A stretch of DNA of 64,000 nt from the NCBI GenBank assembly GCA_004558145.1, contig SFDQ01000002.1, positions 186,001-250,000 on the forward strand. Direction: 5' to 3'. This document shows, piece by piece, positions 34,300-42,512 of this stretch. The position numbers and the translations under genes were made by a program. The DNA is from Oscillospiraceae bacterium. Lineage in GTDB: Bacteria; Bacillota_A; Clostridia; Oscillospirales; Ruminococcaceae. Each line of letters opens with the position of its first letter. Within the stretch, counting starts at the first letter, position 1. Under the pieces are notes generated by a model, which saw only the letters and a list, made by a program, of their open reading frames with translations, made no database searches and was not told the origin of the DNA.

Positions 34300-34953
34300 A
34301 TGACACGCTGTTTCCGGTTTCTTCTGCGCTTTTCCCTTATCAATCTGGCCGTCTTTGCCGCCGCGGCGGCGGTCATCGTGGGCGGGGCCTTCGTTACCGA
34401 CGTGCCCTCGGGGAACACGAATCTCTTTTCCACCTATTTCGACGGTTTTCCCGCCCTGTCGCTGTTCATCCTGTTCATGATGGCCTTTTCCATGACGAGC
34501 ACCCTCACCCTGGCCCTCAACTTCGGGGCCACCCGCAAGGCCCTGTTCGTGGCGCTGCAGGGGGTGCTGGCCATCTACGCCGTGGGCGGCTGGGCCATCT
34601 CGGCTCTCTTTTCCCTCGTGCCGGTGTGGTTCGGCTGGCCCCGGGAGGGGGCGGCCACGGTGCTGATGCTCAACACCAGCCCTGCCTTTCTGGCGGCCGC
34701 AGCCGCCGCCGCGGTGCTGGGGGTGCTCAGCGGCGTGATGATGATCCGCAGCCGCGTCATCGGGAGCATGGTCATCATTCTGGCCATGCTGCTCATGATG
34801 GCGGGCACCTTCTGGCTGGTCATCACCGGCGGCACCTTCTCCGGCGGGATGTGGGGCGATCTGCCCTGGCTGCTGCCCCTGGTTCTGGGTCTGGCCGCCG
34901 TGGCGGCGGACGCATTTTTGTATCGCTATCTCAAAGGCTATGTGGTGAGGTGA
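34300..34953 (+). CDS. Probable ABC-2-type membrane subunit
   Basis: 217 residues with about six hydrophobic segments (for example LINLAVFAAAAAVIVGG and MVIILAMLLMMAGTFWLV). Basic residues at both ends suggest both termini inside. No named domain, but its place between the ATPase and another membrane protein marks it as the first permease subunit. GGGAGGTGG precedes the ATG by four bases or so; 13 bases after the ATPase stop. Confidence 0.75.
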   Translation: MTRCFRFLLRFSLINLAVFAAAAAVIVGGAFVTDVPSGNTNLFSTYFDGFPALSLFILFMMAFSMTSTLTLALNFGATRKALFVALQGVLAIYAVGGWAISALFSLVPVWFGWPREGAATVLMLNTSPAFLAAAAAAAVLGVLSGVMMIRSRVIGSMVIILAMLLMMAGTFWLVITGGTFSGGMWGDLPWLLPLVLGLAAVAADAFLYRYLKGYVVR

Positions 34954-34960
34954 CAGGGCC

Positions 34961-35689
34961 ATGTTTAAAAAATTCTTGAAGATGAACGCCGGGGATTTCT
35001 CCCTTTACGCCGCGATCACCGGCGGGCTGTTTTTGCTGGGCGAGGTGGTCATCCTCTGCGTGATGACCTTTCTGAAGCCGGACACCGGCATCTTTCTGGC
35101 GGGCATCGTGCTGCCCATCGTGGGGGCCTTCTCCCTGTTCATCATGAGTTTCACCAACTCTTCTGTGATGTTCGACACCGCCCTGCGCTTCGGCCGCACC
35201 CGGCGGCAGAGCCTCGCGCTGGTGGCCGGGCTGCTGGCGGTGGAAGGGGTCTTCGTCATGGGTCTGGCCGCCCTTCTGGCGCTGGCGGAGCGGTTCCTGC
35301 TGCCCGGCCTTTGGGCAAAGCTGGCGGGCTTTGAGGGCTGGAAGCTGGGTCTGAACATGCCGCTGCCCGAGGGCAGCCAGCCCGCCCAGGCCGCGCTGCT
35401 TCAGATCGAGGACTTCGTGCTGGCCTGGTGGTGGTACCCGCTGCTGCTGGCGGCGGCGCTGGCACTGGGGCTTTCTTTCGGGGCGCTCATCCAGCGTTTT
35501 GGTCCCAAAGGCGCCTGGGTGATGTGGGCCATCTGGATGGGCCTGTGCTTCGGGCCGCAGCTGCTGGGTCAAAACGCCTACCTCATCGGCCAATGGAGCA
35601 TCGGTCTGATCGCGGGCGTGGCGGTGCTGGTGGCCGCGGGCCTTGTGTGGGCGGTGTGGTCGCTGCTCCACGCGGTGGTGCGCTGGTAA
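34961..35689 (+). CDS. Probable ABC-2-type membrane subunit
   Basis: 242 residues with about six hydrophobic segments and a hydrophilic loop near residues 120-140. It shares with its neighbour the motif of a helix followed by FGRTRRQS (here) or FGATRKAL (there), so the two are probably paralogous halves of the permease. Seven bases after the previous stop. Substrate unknown. Confidence 0.75.
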   Translation: MFKKFLKMNAGDFSLYAAITGGLFLLGEVVILCVMTFLKPDTGIFLAGIVLPIVGAFSLFIMSFTNSSVMFDTALRFGRTRRQSLALVAGLLAVEGVFVMGLAALLALAERFLLPGLWAKLAGFEGWKLGLNMPLPEGSQPAQAALLQIEDFVLAWWWYPLLLAAALALGLSFGALIQRFGPKGAWVMWAIWMGLCFGPQLLGQNAYLIGQWSIGLIAGVAVLVAAGLVWAVWSLLHAVVRW

Positions 35690-35701
35690 GGAGGCAAAAG
35701 C

Positions 35702-36634
35702 ATGGTGCATGTGGTCTTTTCCACCTCGGAAAAAGGCAGCCTGCGGGTGGCGCTCTCCGGCCCGGGGGGCGCGGCGGCGGTGGCCGTCATCGGCGGCGCG
35801 GGCGGGCCGCTGGGCCGCCTTGCCGCAAAGCGGGAGGCCGCCCGCCAAAGGCAGCGGGCCGCCGGGGCCCCGCCCATGGAGGGCAGGCCCGCCGACGTGG
35901 TCTGCCTGCCCCTGGCTTTGAGCGTGGGGGATATTTCCGAGGCCGAACCGGGCGAAAAACGCAAGGCGGAGCTGGCGGGTCTTTGGGCCATGGACAGCGC
36001 CGAGAATGCGGAGGTGGCCGAAAAGATGCTGGCCGAAGCCCGTGGGGCGCTGGAAACCCTGCGCCAACGGGCCGCCTGCGGCGAAGTGGTGCGGGTGTGG
36101 CAGAGCCCCGGTGCGGACGCTGCCTGCGGCATCCGCTCTCTGGCGGCCTGGCTGCGGCCTCTGGGGTTTGACAAGCTGCGAGTGGAACGGGTGCGGCTGC
36201 CGGAGTTTGAGGCGCGGCCGGACGGCACCGCGGTGCGGTACGACGGCTGGGGCGAAGTGGAGCCCTGGCACTGGGCCGCGCTGGCCGACCCCACTCCCCT
36301 GCCCGCCCCGGCGCTGAACGCCCTGGCCCAGGAGTGGGCGCTGCTGGCGGCGCAGAACGCCCCCCTGCGGGCGGTGGTGAACGGCCGCCTTGTGAGCGTT
36401 CCGGAGGATTTTTACGACTGCTTCGTGCTGGAGGTTCTGCGCTCCCAGCCGCAAGAGTTTCGGGAGGCCGAGGCCATCGGGCGGCTGCTGTGCACCCTGC
36501 GCCCCGGCGTGAGCGACGGCTTTGCCGCCAGACGCATCGAGGCGCTGGTGCAGAAAGATCTTTTGGAAGAAATCGAGGGCCCGCGCCCCGGCCGCCCGGT
36601 CTATGACCGGGTGCTGCGCAAGACCGGCCTTTGA
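35702..36634 (+). CDS. DUF1835/DUF3658 protein
   Basis: 310 residues, soluble. MVHVVFSTSEKGSLRVA is the DUF1835 start; the C-terminal half (PLRAVVNGRLVSVPEDFYD, later SDGFAARRIEALV) is DUF3658-like. Role unknown in the family. Twelve bases after the permease stop with AAGGAGG before the ATG, so it belongs to the YtrA-type operon, an association worth noting. Last gene before the terminator. Confidence 0.75.
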   Translation: MVHVVFSTSEKGSLRVALSGPGGAAAVAVIGGAGGPLGRLAAKREAARQRQRAAGAPPMEGRPADVVCLPLALSVGDISEAEPGEKRKAELAGLWAMDSAENAEVAEKMLAEARGALETLRQRAACGEVVRVWQSPGADAACGIRSLAAWLRPLGFDKLRVERVRLPEFEARPDGTAVRYDGWGEVEPWHWAALADPTPLPAPALNALAQEWALLAAQNAPLRAVVNGRLVSVPEDFYDCFVLEVLRSQPQEFREAEAIGRLLCTLRPGVSDGFAARRIEALVQKDLLEEIEGPRPGRPVYDRVLRKTGL

Positions 36635-36641
36635 AACAGGC

Positions 36642-36687
36642 AAAAAAGGAGCCCCCATGCAAAAGCATGGGGGCTCCCCTTCGTTTT
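36642..36687. terminator. Bidirectional terminator between the YtrA-type operon and the PatB-like gene
   Basis: Perfect 13-base-pair stem 36648-36660 with 36665-36677, loop AAAA, A run before and TTTTTC after. Confidence 0.92.
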
Positions 36688-36689
36688 TC

Positions 36690-37883
36690 TTATTTCTTGT
36701 AAAGCACGTCGCGGATGCGCTCCAGCGCCTCCTGCAGCATGGCGCGGGGGCAGCCCGCGTTCAGGCGGATGTGGCCCTCTCCGCCGGGGCCGAACCAGCC
36801 GCCGGGCACGCAGATGACCGCCGCCTCCAGCACGATGCGCCGGAACAGTTCCTCGTCCGAAAGGCCCAGGCCCCGCAGGTCCAGCCAGCCCAGGAAGGTG
36901 CCTTCCGGCTTGGGCAGCTTTGCGCCGGGCATGTTCTTTTCCACAAATTCCGACGCAAAAGCCATGTTCTGCTCCAGATAGGCCAGCTCCTGCTCCATCC
37001 ACTCCTCGCCCTCGTCGGTGTAGGCCGCGATGGTGCCCTCCAGGCCGAAGGTGTTTTTCACATCCAGCGACATGGCCACCTGCATGGCGTTGAACGCCTT
37101 GCGCAGCTCCTCGCTGGGGATGATGGAGTAGCTGGACTTCAGGCCCGCCACGTTGAAGGTCTTGCCGGGGGCGTTGAGCAGGATGCACTTCTGGCTGTAC
37201 TTTTCGTCCAGCGCCAGGATGGGGATGTGCCGGTGGCCGGTGTAGACGATGTCGCTGTGGATCTCGTCGCACACCAGCAGCACGTCGTTGGCGGCGCAGA
37301 TGTCCGCCACGCGGCGCAGCTCCTCCTCCTTCCACACCCGGCCCACCGGGTTGTGGGGGCTGCACAGCACCATGATCTTGTTCTCAGGCTTCGCCGCAAG
37401 CTGGGCCAGCTCGTCGAAGTTCATCTCAAAGCCGTGCTCGGTCTCCACCAGCGCGTTGTTCACCACGATGCGGCCCGCCTGCTGCACGATGGTGGCAAAG
37501 GGGTCGTACACCGGCTGCTGGATGATGACGCCGTCGCCCGGCTGGCTGAAGGCGCGGATGGCGATGTTGATGCCCGCCACCACCGAGGGCAGCTGGGTCA
37601 CCCACGCGGGGGACACATCCCAGTTGTGGCGGCGCTTCTGCCAGCCGCACACGGCGGCGTAGTAGCTCTCCATGGGGGCGCAGTAGCCAAAGATCTCCTT
37701 GGCGGCCCGCGCCTCGACCGCCTTCACGATGCAGGGCGGGCAGGCGAACTCGGTGTCCGCCAGCCACATGGGGATCATGGTCTCGGGGATCTCCCGGTGC
37801 AGATACATGCTCACCGCCTTGGCGTGCCATTTCATGTCGTTGGTGCTCTTGCGGTCCACTTTGCGGTCAAAATCGTATGTCAT
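36690..37883 (-). CDS. patB: PatB/MalY-family PLP-dependent C-S lyase
   Basis: Fold-type I PLP enzyme, 397 residues, of the group that cleaves cystathionine or cysteine to a thiol, pyruvate and ammonia. The PLP lysine lies in NAPGKTFNVAGLKSS, SPHNPVGRVW is the active-site loop, and EGHIRLNAGCPR holds the substrate-carboxylate arginine. PatB/MalY is chosen over plain aminotransferases by the start (FDRKVDRKSTNDMKW) and IPMWLADTEF. It follows an amino acid permease in the same direction, 63 bases on, and both probably answer to the MarR regulator. Confidence 0.88.
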   Translation of the reverse strand: MTYDFDRKVDRKSTNDMKWHAKAVSMYLHREIPETMIPMWLADTEFACPPCIVKAVEARAAKEIFGYCAPMESYYAAVCGWQKRRHNWDVSPAWVTQLPSVVAGINIAIRAFSQPGDGVIIQQPVYDPFATIVQQAGRIVVNNALVETEHGFEMNFDELAQLAAKPENKIMVLCSPHNPVGRVWKEEELRRVADICAANDVLLVCDEIHSDIVYTGHRHIPILALDEKYSQKCILLNAPGKTFNVAGLKSSYSIIPSEELRKAFNAMQVAMSLDVKNTFGLEGTIAAYTDEGEEWMEQELAYLEQNMAFASEFVEKNMPGAKLPKPEGTFLGWLDLRGLGLSDEELFRRIVLEAAVICVPGGWFGPGGEGHIRLNAGCPRAMLQEALERIRDVLYKK

Positions 37884-37946
37884 GGGTCTTTCCTCCTTCG
37901 TTCCCCCGCCGGCGGCGGGGGCATGTCGGCACAGCCGCCGGCAGGC

Positions 37947-39278
37947 TTATTTCGCGGTGTAGTTTGCCTCCAGCTTGACATGGCGGTTGCGGGCGAAGGC
38001 CAGCACCACGGCCAGAGCCAGGATGCAGCAGTTGCCCAGGATCTGCACCGGCGCAGTGCTCACCAGCAGCAGCACGATGGAGATGATGGTGATGACCAGG
38101 GTCAGGCCGCAGACCACCTTCAGCGCCTTGTCGCTCACATGGAACTTGGACTGGCTCCACAGCTCCGGCATGATCTTGGGCAGGCGCAGCGCCGCATAGG
38201 CGATGACGCCGCGGATGGCGGTGGTCAGGATCACGGTGCTGTTGGCAACGGTGGTCAGGTCCAGGCCCACCAGGATGGGCACCAGGCCGATGAGGTAGAA
38301 GGCCAGCAGGATCCAGTGGGGGGTGCCGAACTTCTTGTTGCAGGTGGCCAGGCCCTTGGGCAGCCAGCCGTCCTTGCAGGCGCGCAGGGCGGGATAGGTC
38401 ATCATGCCGATGGAGAAGTTCAGGGTGGTCAGCAGCGCGAAGATGGCGCCGCCCACCACGAAGAAGGTGTAGACCGGGCCGGGCATGAACACAGCGGCGG
38501 ACACGCTCAGGGGCTGGCCCGCCACCTCGCTCACCGGCAGCACGCCGGCGGCGATGGTGCTCATCACAGCATACAGCACCACGATGGCGCCGGTGGAAAC
38601 GATGATGACGAAGGGGATGTCCTTGGTGGGGTTCTTGGCCTGAGAGCTGAAGTTGACCACATAGGTCGCGCCGCCGCAGGCGAAGTTCAGATACACGGCG
38701 GCCAGCAGAAAGCCGGTGATGCCGCCGGTCATGAACTGGTCAGGGGCCATGTAGTCCGGCTGGATGTGGCCGATGCCGAACGCCACATAGGCGCCGATGG
38801 CCACCGCCAGCACAACGCACAGGATGTTCTGCAGGCGGGCCGCCTGCTTGATGCCGAACAGGTGCATGCCGAACAGGGCGGTGAGCACGATGAAGCTCAG
38901 CAGCTTCACGTTCACGCCGGGCACCAGGGCCAGGAAGTAATCGGCAAAGGACAAAGTGTACATGGAGATGGCCAGCGACATGGCCAGGTTCACGAAGGTG
39001 TAGATGCCGGCCAGCTTCTGGCCCGCCAGCACGGCGATCTGGGAGTACTGGCCGCCGGGGAAGTTGGCGGTGCCGCCGATGTAGATCTGAGGAATGGCGG
39101 ACACGATGGTCAGCACGCCCGCCAGCAGATAGGCCAGGTTCACCGAACGGCCGGTGAAGCCGATGGCGATGCCGGTCATGGTCATGATGCCCACGCCGAT
39201 GATCTGGCCGATGGCCATGGAGAACAGATCGGTGCGCGTGAGTTTTTGGTTCTGGGCGCCGGTTTCAGTTTGAGACAT
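37947..39278 (-). CDS. APC-superfamily amino acid permease
   Basis: 443 residues with about twelve hydrophobic segments. The GQIIGVGIMTMTGIAIG stretch near residue 25 is the first unwound helix with the APC GxG motif. Start at ATG 39278 with AAGGAGG upstream; the longer frame is leader. Transport of an amino acid, maybe a sulphur one because of the PatB-like lyase in the same operon (inference). A 280-base leader with operators and hairpins precedes it. Confidence 0.9.
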   Translation of the reverse strand: MSQTETGAQNQKLTRTDLFSMAIGQIIGVGIMTMTGIAIGFTGRSVNLAYLLAGVLTIVSAIPQIYIGGTANFPGGQYSQIAVLAGQKLAGIYTFVNLAMSLAISMYTLSFADYFLALVPGVNVKLLSFIVLTALFGMHLFGIKQAARLQNILCVVLAVAIGAYVAFGIGHIQPDYMAPDQFMTGGITGFLLAAVYLNFACGGATYVVNFSSQAKNPTKDIPFVIIVSTGAIVVLYAVMSTIAAGVLPVSEVAGQPLSVSAAVFMPGPVYTFFVVGGAIFALLTTLNFSIGMMTYPALRACKDGWLPKGLATCNKKFGTPHWILLAFYLIGLVPILVGLDLTTVANSTVILTTAIRGVIAYAALRLPKIMPELWSQSKFHVSDKALKVVCGLTLVITIISIVLLLVSTAPVQILGNCCILALAVVLAFARNRHVKLEANYTAK

Positions 39279-39397
39279 GGTTTGATTCCTCCTTGTTTCA
39301 GGTCGTTGCAGCGTTGAGATGCGATCATTTCCCCGCCGCCCCGCCGGGCCCTGTGCCCTGCCCGGGGCGTTTTTTGCCTGCACCTTCCTTTCAATTC

Positions 39398-39410
39398 GTT
39401 ACATGCTAAC
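39398..39410 (-). promoter_or_regulatory. Operator-like palindrome 1 (degenerate)
   Basis: GTTACATGCTAAC, one mismatch in each-arm pairing to the GTTAGC-N-GCTAAC sites farther up. Nearest to the permease start. Confidence 0.5.
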
Positions 39411-39423
39411 GCAAACGCTTTTC

Positions 39424-39448
39424 AAAAAGCCGGCGCGCTCCCGCCGGC
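39424..39448 (-). terminator. Terminator-like hairpin C in the permease leader
   Basis: GCCGGCG and CGCCGGC (39429-39435, 39442-39448) form a 7-base-pair stem followed on the minus strand by TTTTT. Confidence 0.6.
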
Positions 39449-39462
39449 AGGGGTCCTTTTTT

Positions 39463-39475
39463 GTTAGCCGCTAAC
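39463..39475 (-). promoter_or_regulatory. Operator-like palindrome 2
   Basis: GTTAGCCGCTAAC, perfect apart from the centre, same motif as palindrome 3. Confidence 0.65.
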
Positions 39476-39484
39476 CTATTTGCC

Positions 39485-39513
39485 AAAAAAAGAAACCGCC
39501 GGTCCTTCCGGCG
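39485..39513 (-). terminator. Terminator-like hairpin B in the permease leader
   Basis: CGCCGG and CCGGCG (39497-39502, 39508-39513), loop of five, followed on the minus strand by TTTCTTTTTTT: a good intrinsic terminator. Confidence 0.75.
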
Positions 39514-39517
39514 ATGG

Positions 39518-39546
39518 AAAAAAGCGGATTTTCCGTATCGGAAAAT
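39518..39546 (-). terminator. Terminator-like hairpin A in the permease leader
   Basis: ATTTTCCG and CGGAAAAT (39528-39535, 39539-39546), loop of three, followed on the minus strand by CCGC and six T. Weaker because AT-rich. Confidence 0.5.
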
Positions 39547-39549
39547 TTT

Positions 39550-39562
39550 GTTAGCTGCTAAC
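39550..39562 (-). promoter_or_regulatory. Operator-like palindrome 3, at the transcription start
   Basis: GTTAGCTGCTAAC lies four bases behind the minus-10 of the permease promoter, so a bound repressor would cover the start site. The adjacent MarR protein is the obvious binder. Confidence 0.75.
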
Positions 39563-39566
39563 ATAA

Positions 39567-39596
39567 ATTATAGAGAGAAGGCCTCCGCTTTGTCAA
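39567..39596 (-). promoter_or_regulatory. Promoter of the permease-PatB operon
   Basis: TTGACA (39591-39596), 18 bases, perfect TATAAT (39567-39572) on the minus strand, between marR and the permease. Confidence 0.85.
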
Positions 39597-39638
39597 TTTG
39601 GCAAAACAGAGGTCTTTTGCAAGGCTATTTGTGTATTT

Positions 39639-40118
39639 TCACAACAACTGCTCGCCGATGCCCTTGTTCAGCGTCTCGAACAAATCGCGCATGCGGGCTT
39701 CGTAGCGCAGCACGAGGCTGACCTCCTCGTCGGAAAAGCCGTCCAACCACTGGCTGATGTAGCCGTAGTTGCGCCGGTCGGCGGCCTGGTGGCGGCGGCA
39801 CAGCTCCTTGCCCGCGTCGGTGAGCCGCACGATGGACTGGCGGCGGTCCTTGGGGTTCGCGGTGCGCTGCACCAGCCCCTTTTTCTCAAGGCGGCCGGCC
39901 AGCTGCGACACCGCCCCGTGGGTCACGCCCAGGCGGGCGGCCAGCTCCGAAACGGTGGGCTCGCCGCCGGGGCCGACTGCGGTGAGAAAATGGGCCTCCC
40001 GCATGTAGAGCATCATGCCGGGGGCATAAAGGTGCTTTTCGTTCAGATACCGCTCATAGGCCTCCATGCCGCGGCGCTTTTCCTCCATCAGGGTCCGGAT
40101 CAGTTCCACGCGCTCCAT
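39639..40118 (-). CDS. MarR-family transcriptional regulator
   Basis: 159-residue winged-helix dimer protein. Recognition region SELAARLGVTHGAVSQLAGRLEKKGLV cut here at SELAARLGVTHGAVSQ, then wing NPKDRRQSIVRLTDAGK, the classical MarR wing. ATG 40118 with GAGG upstream. It reads toward the permease operon whose promoter carries a MarR-sized palindrome, so repression of that operon is likely. The same palindrome is not seen at its own promoter. Ligand unknown. Confidence 0.92.
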   Translation of the reverse strand: MERVELIRTLMEEKRRGMEAYERYLNEKHLYAPGMMLYMREAHFLTAVGPGGEPTVSELAARLGVTHGAVSQLAGRLEKKGLVQRTANPKDRRQSIVRLTDAGKELCRRHQAADRRNYGYISQWLDGFSDEEVSLVLRYEARMRDLFETLNKGIGEQLL

Positions 40119-40174
40119 TCCGTTTCCTCGCTTTTCTGGCAGTTCTGCGCTGATTTCACACCGCGCGGTTTTCT

Positions 40175-40203
40175 ATCTTACGCTCTTTTTTCATCCTGCG
40201 CAA
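40175..40203 (-). promoter_or_regulatory. Probable promoter of marR
   Basis: TTGCGC (40198-40203), 17 bases, TAAGAT (40175-40180). Confidence 0.5.
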
Positions 40204-40228
40204 GTGCTTTGCGGGACGGACGGACCTT

Positions 40229-41053
40229 TCAGCAGCCTTTTAATTTGTAATACACCGCGAAGGCCGCGCGGCTCACCGGCTCGAACAGCCCTGTTTTCAC
40301 CAGGGCTTTGCGCACCCGGTAGCCCAGCGCCCGGCGGTCCGCCTCGGTGTTGGCCACGTCCATGAAATAAATTTTCTCCGGCCGGAAGTTGTGGTCGGCC
40401 CAGATGCAGAGCAGATACTCCGAGATGAAGCCGCACATCCGCGGGTCCAGGATGCCCTGTTCTTCGCCCAGGCGCTCGAACTCCTCCAGCAGAGGGAACA
40501 TCCAGGCACTGTAAGCGCAGAAGACCTCCCGTTTCGCCACCAGCATGTTGCCGAAGCTGGCCCGGTGGCCGTAGACGAACTTTTCAAAGGAGGGCAGATA
40601 CTCCGGGCAGCGGCGGGTGACGATGTCCTCCAAAAGCAGCAGGGGCTTGTCCTGCCCTTCCCGGGGCTTCGAATGATAGAGCGTGCCGTTGTAGGCCAGC
40701 TTGTAGACGGGTTTGGGCAAAACGATGTCGTACTTTTCCAGAAGGGCGTCCGCCTCGGCGGCGGTGAGGATCTGGCTCTTCACGTCGGGGGCGTACATGT
40801 CCTTCACGAAATAACGCCGGTAGTGCACAAGGCCCATCACCCGGGGCCCGGTCAGGTTCTTCCAGGCCCAATACTGGGCGGTGAGCTCGCAGTACTGGGG
40901 GTTTTTGACCGAGATGTTCTCCCCCTCGTCGTCCCGCTGAAAGCCCAGGTCCTTCTGGGCCAGCGCCGCGCCCACCTGCACCGGCAGGTAGCCCTCCAGC
41001 GCGGGCGGGTCAAAGGGCTTGTGGGCCGCGATCAGGATCGCCGTTTCGCCCAT
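40229..41053 (-). CDS. DUF4422 glycosyltransferase
   Basis: 274 residues. GYLPVQVGAALAQKD, NPQYCELTAQYWAWKN and MGLVHYRRYF are the DUF4422 signature, a family found in capsule and exopolysaccharide clusters and thought to be retaining or inverting sugar transferases with a GT-A-like fold. Ends YKLKGC. ATG 41053 has AAGGAGG upstream. Divergent from the main glycan cluster and probably part of it. The sugar is unknown. Confidence 0.85.
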   Translation of the reverse strand: MGETAILIAAHKPFDPPALEGYLPVQVGAALAQKDLGFQRDDEGENISVKNPQYCELTAQYWAWKNLTGPRVMGLVHYRRYFVKDMYAPDVKSQILTAAEADALLEKYDIVLPKPVYKLAYNGTLYHSKPREGQDKPLLLLEDIVTRRCPEYLPSFEKFVYGHRASFGNMLVAKREVFCAYSAWMFPLLEEFERLGEEQGILDPRMCGFISEYLLCIWADHNFRPEKIYFMDVANTEADRRALGYRVRKALVKTGLFEPVSRAAFAVYYKLKGC

Positions 41054-41102
41054 GGTGTGTCCTCCTTTTTTGCCCGGCGTGCGGGCGGTGTGGTTTGCGC
41101 TT

Positions 41103-41132
41103 ATTGTACCACAGCGCGCCGGGGCTTTGCAA
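41103..41132 (-). promoter_or_regulatory. Promoter of the DUF4422 gene
   Basis: TTGCAA (41127-41132), 18 bases, TACAAT (41103-41108) preceded by TGG, an extended minus-10. Confidence 0.7.
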
Positions 41133-41155
41133 CGGCGGAGGCCCCGTCCCCTTTG

Positions 41156-41184
41156 TTGCAAGGAGGCCCGTTTTTTGCTATACT
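41156..41184 (+). promoter_or_regulatory. Promoter of the glycan cluster
   Basis: TTGCAA (41156-41161), 17 bases, TATACT (41179-41184), 57 bases before the GT4 gene. Back to back with the DUF4422 promoter; both use TTGCAA. Confidence 0.8.
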
Positions 41185-41240
41185 TTATTCTGTATAAGTG
41201 TGGGCCGCGCGGCCAAACAAAACCAGCGGAGGAAAATGCG

Positions 41241-42488
41241 ATGAAGGTGATGTGGGTCCTGGATTTTCTGCCCCCCGTCTTTTCCGGGCGGCTGGGCCTT
41301 GCTCCCCAGGCCAGCGGAAGCTGGGCGGTGAGCCTGCTGGCCGCTCTGCCCAAAGAGGGGCTGGACCTGGTTCTGTGCAGCTTTTCGCCGGAGCTTTCCG
41401 CCCCCTGCCGGGAGCGCATCGACGGCGTTTCCTATCTCGGCCTGCCCGCCGGGGACCGCCCTGCGCTGGAAAAAGCGCTGGCGGAGGAAAAACCCGACCT
41501 CATCCAGCTGTTCGGCACCGAGAACGACCACGCGCCCTGGGTGCTGGAAGGCTTTGACCCCCAAAAGGTGCTGGTCTACATTCAGGGCTTGGCCGGGCCC
41601 TGCGGCGAGCACATGGCCGACGGCCTGCCGCCCCGCTTTCTGCGCCGTCAGCCGCTGAAAGAGGCGCTGGCAAGGCGCACCGGCGGGCTGACCGTTCTGG
41701 CCCAGAAGGAGCGCCTGCTGGCCCGGGGCGAACGGGAGCGGGCGGTGCTGGCAAAGGCGCGGCACATCCTGGGCCGCACCGACTGGGACAAAGCCTACTG
41801 CGCCGCCGCCGCGCCCGAGGCGGAGTATCACCACCTGCCGGAGATCATGCGGCCGGTGTTCTATCCCGGCGGCTGGCAGCGGCAGAGCGCCCGGCCCCAC
41901 CGGCTGTTCGTCAGCCAGGGCAACATCCCCCTCAAGGGCCTGCACCGGGCCATCGAGGCGCTGGCCCAGCTGGCAGAGCAATGGCCGGACGCGCAGCTTT
42001 TTGTGGCGGGCTGGCCCCCGCCGGACAAAGGCCCCCTGCTGCGGCCGCTGGTGCATTGGCTGGCGGAGTACCCCGGCTATCTGGACAGCCTTGCCCGCCG
42101 GCTGGGCGTTGCCGACCGCATCCACTACACCGGCGTTCTGAACGCCGAGGGCATGCGCCAGCAGTTTTTGCTGGCGGAGACCTATCTGCTGTGTTCCAGC
42201 ATCGAGAACAGCCCCAACTCCCTGGGCGAGGCCATGCTCACCGGGGTGCCCTGCGCCGCCGCGGCGGTGGGGGGCGTGCCCAGCATGCTGAGCGAAAAAG
42301 AGGGCGAACTGTTCGACCCCGCCGCCCCCGGCGAAATGGCAAAGGCCGTGGCCGCCCTCTGGGCCGACCCGGCCATGGCGGAGGAAAAGGCCGCCGCCGC
42401 CCGGGCGCGCGCCCTGGCCGTCCACGACCCGAAGGCCGTGGCCGCCGCCCTGCTGGACCTTTACCGCCGGCTTTGCCCCGGCGGCTGA
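41241..42488 (+). CDS. Glycosyltransferase family 4-like protein
   Basis: 415 residues with a GT-B fold. The C-terminal nucleotide-sugar half has FVSQGNIPLKGLHRAIEA and ETYLLCSSIENSPNSLGEAM, where the E...E region of GT4 is replaced by EN-S-SLGEAM, as in several GT4 subgroups. ATG 41241, CGGAGG upstream. First gene of the plus-strand glycan operon. Cytoplasmic; donor and acceptor unknown. Confidence 0.88.
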   Translation: MKVMWVLDFLPPVFSGRLGLAPQASGSWAVSLLAALPKEGLDLVLCSFSPELSAPCRERIDGVSYLGLPAGDRPALEKALAEEKPDLIQLFGTENDHAPWVLEGFDPQKVLVYIQGLAGPCGEHMADGLPPRFLRRQPLKEALARRTGGLTVLAQKERLLARGERERAVLAKARHILGRTDWDKAYCAAAAPEAEYHHLPEIMRPVFYPGGWQRQSARPHRLFVSQGNIPLKGLHRAIEALAQLAEQWPDAQLFVAGWPPPDKGPLLRPLVHWLAEYPGYLDSLARRLGVADRIHYTGVLNAEGMRQQFLLAETYLLCSSIENSPNSLGEAMLTGVPCAAAAVGGVPSMLSEKEGELFDPAAPGEMAKAVAALWADPAMAEEKAAAARARALAVHDPKAVAAALLDLYRRLCPGG

Positions 42489-42512
42489 TTCAAAGAAAAG
42501 GAAGTGGACCCC

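Noticed and set aside
36690..40118. A SAM or other known riboswitch before the permease-PatB operon
   Set aside because: The leader contains only short hairpins with T runs and operator palindromes; no conserved S-box or other recognised core was found.
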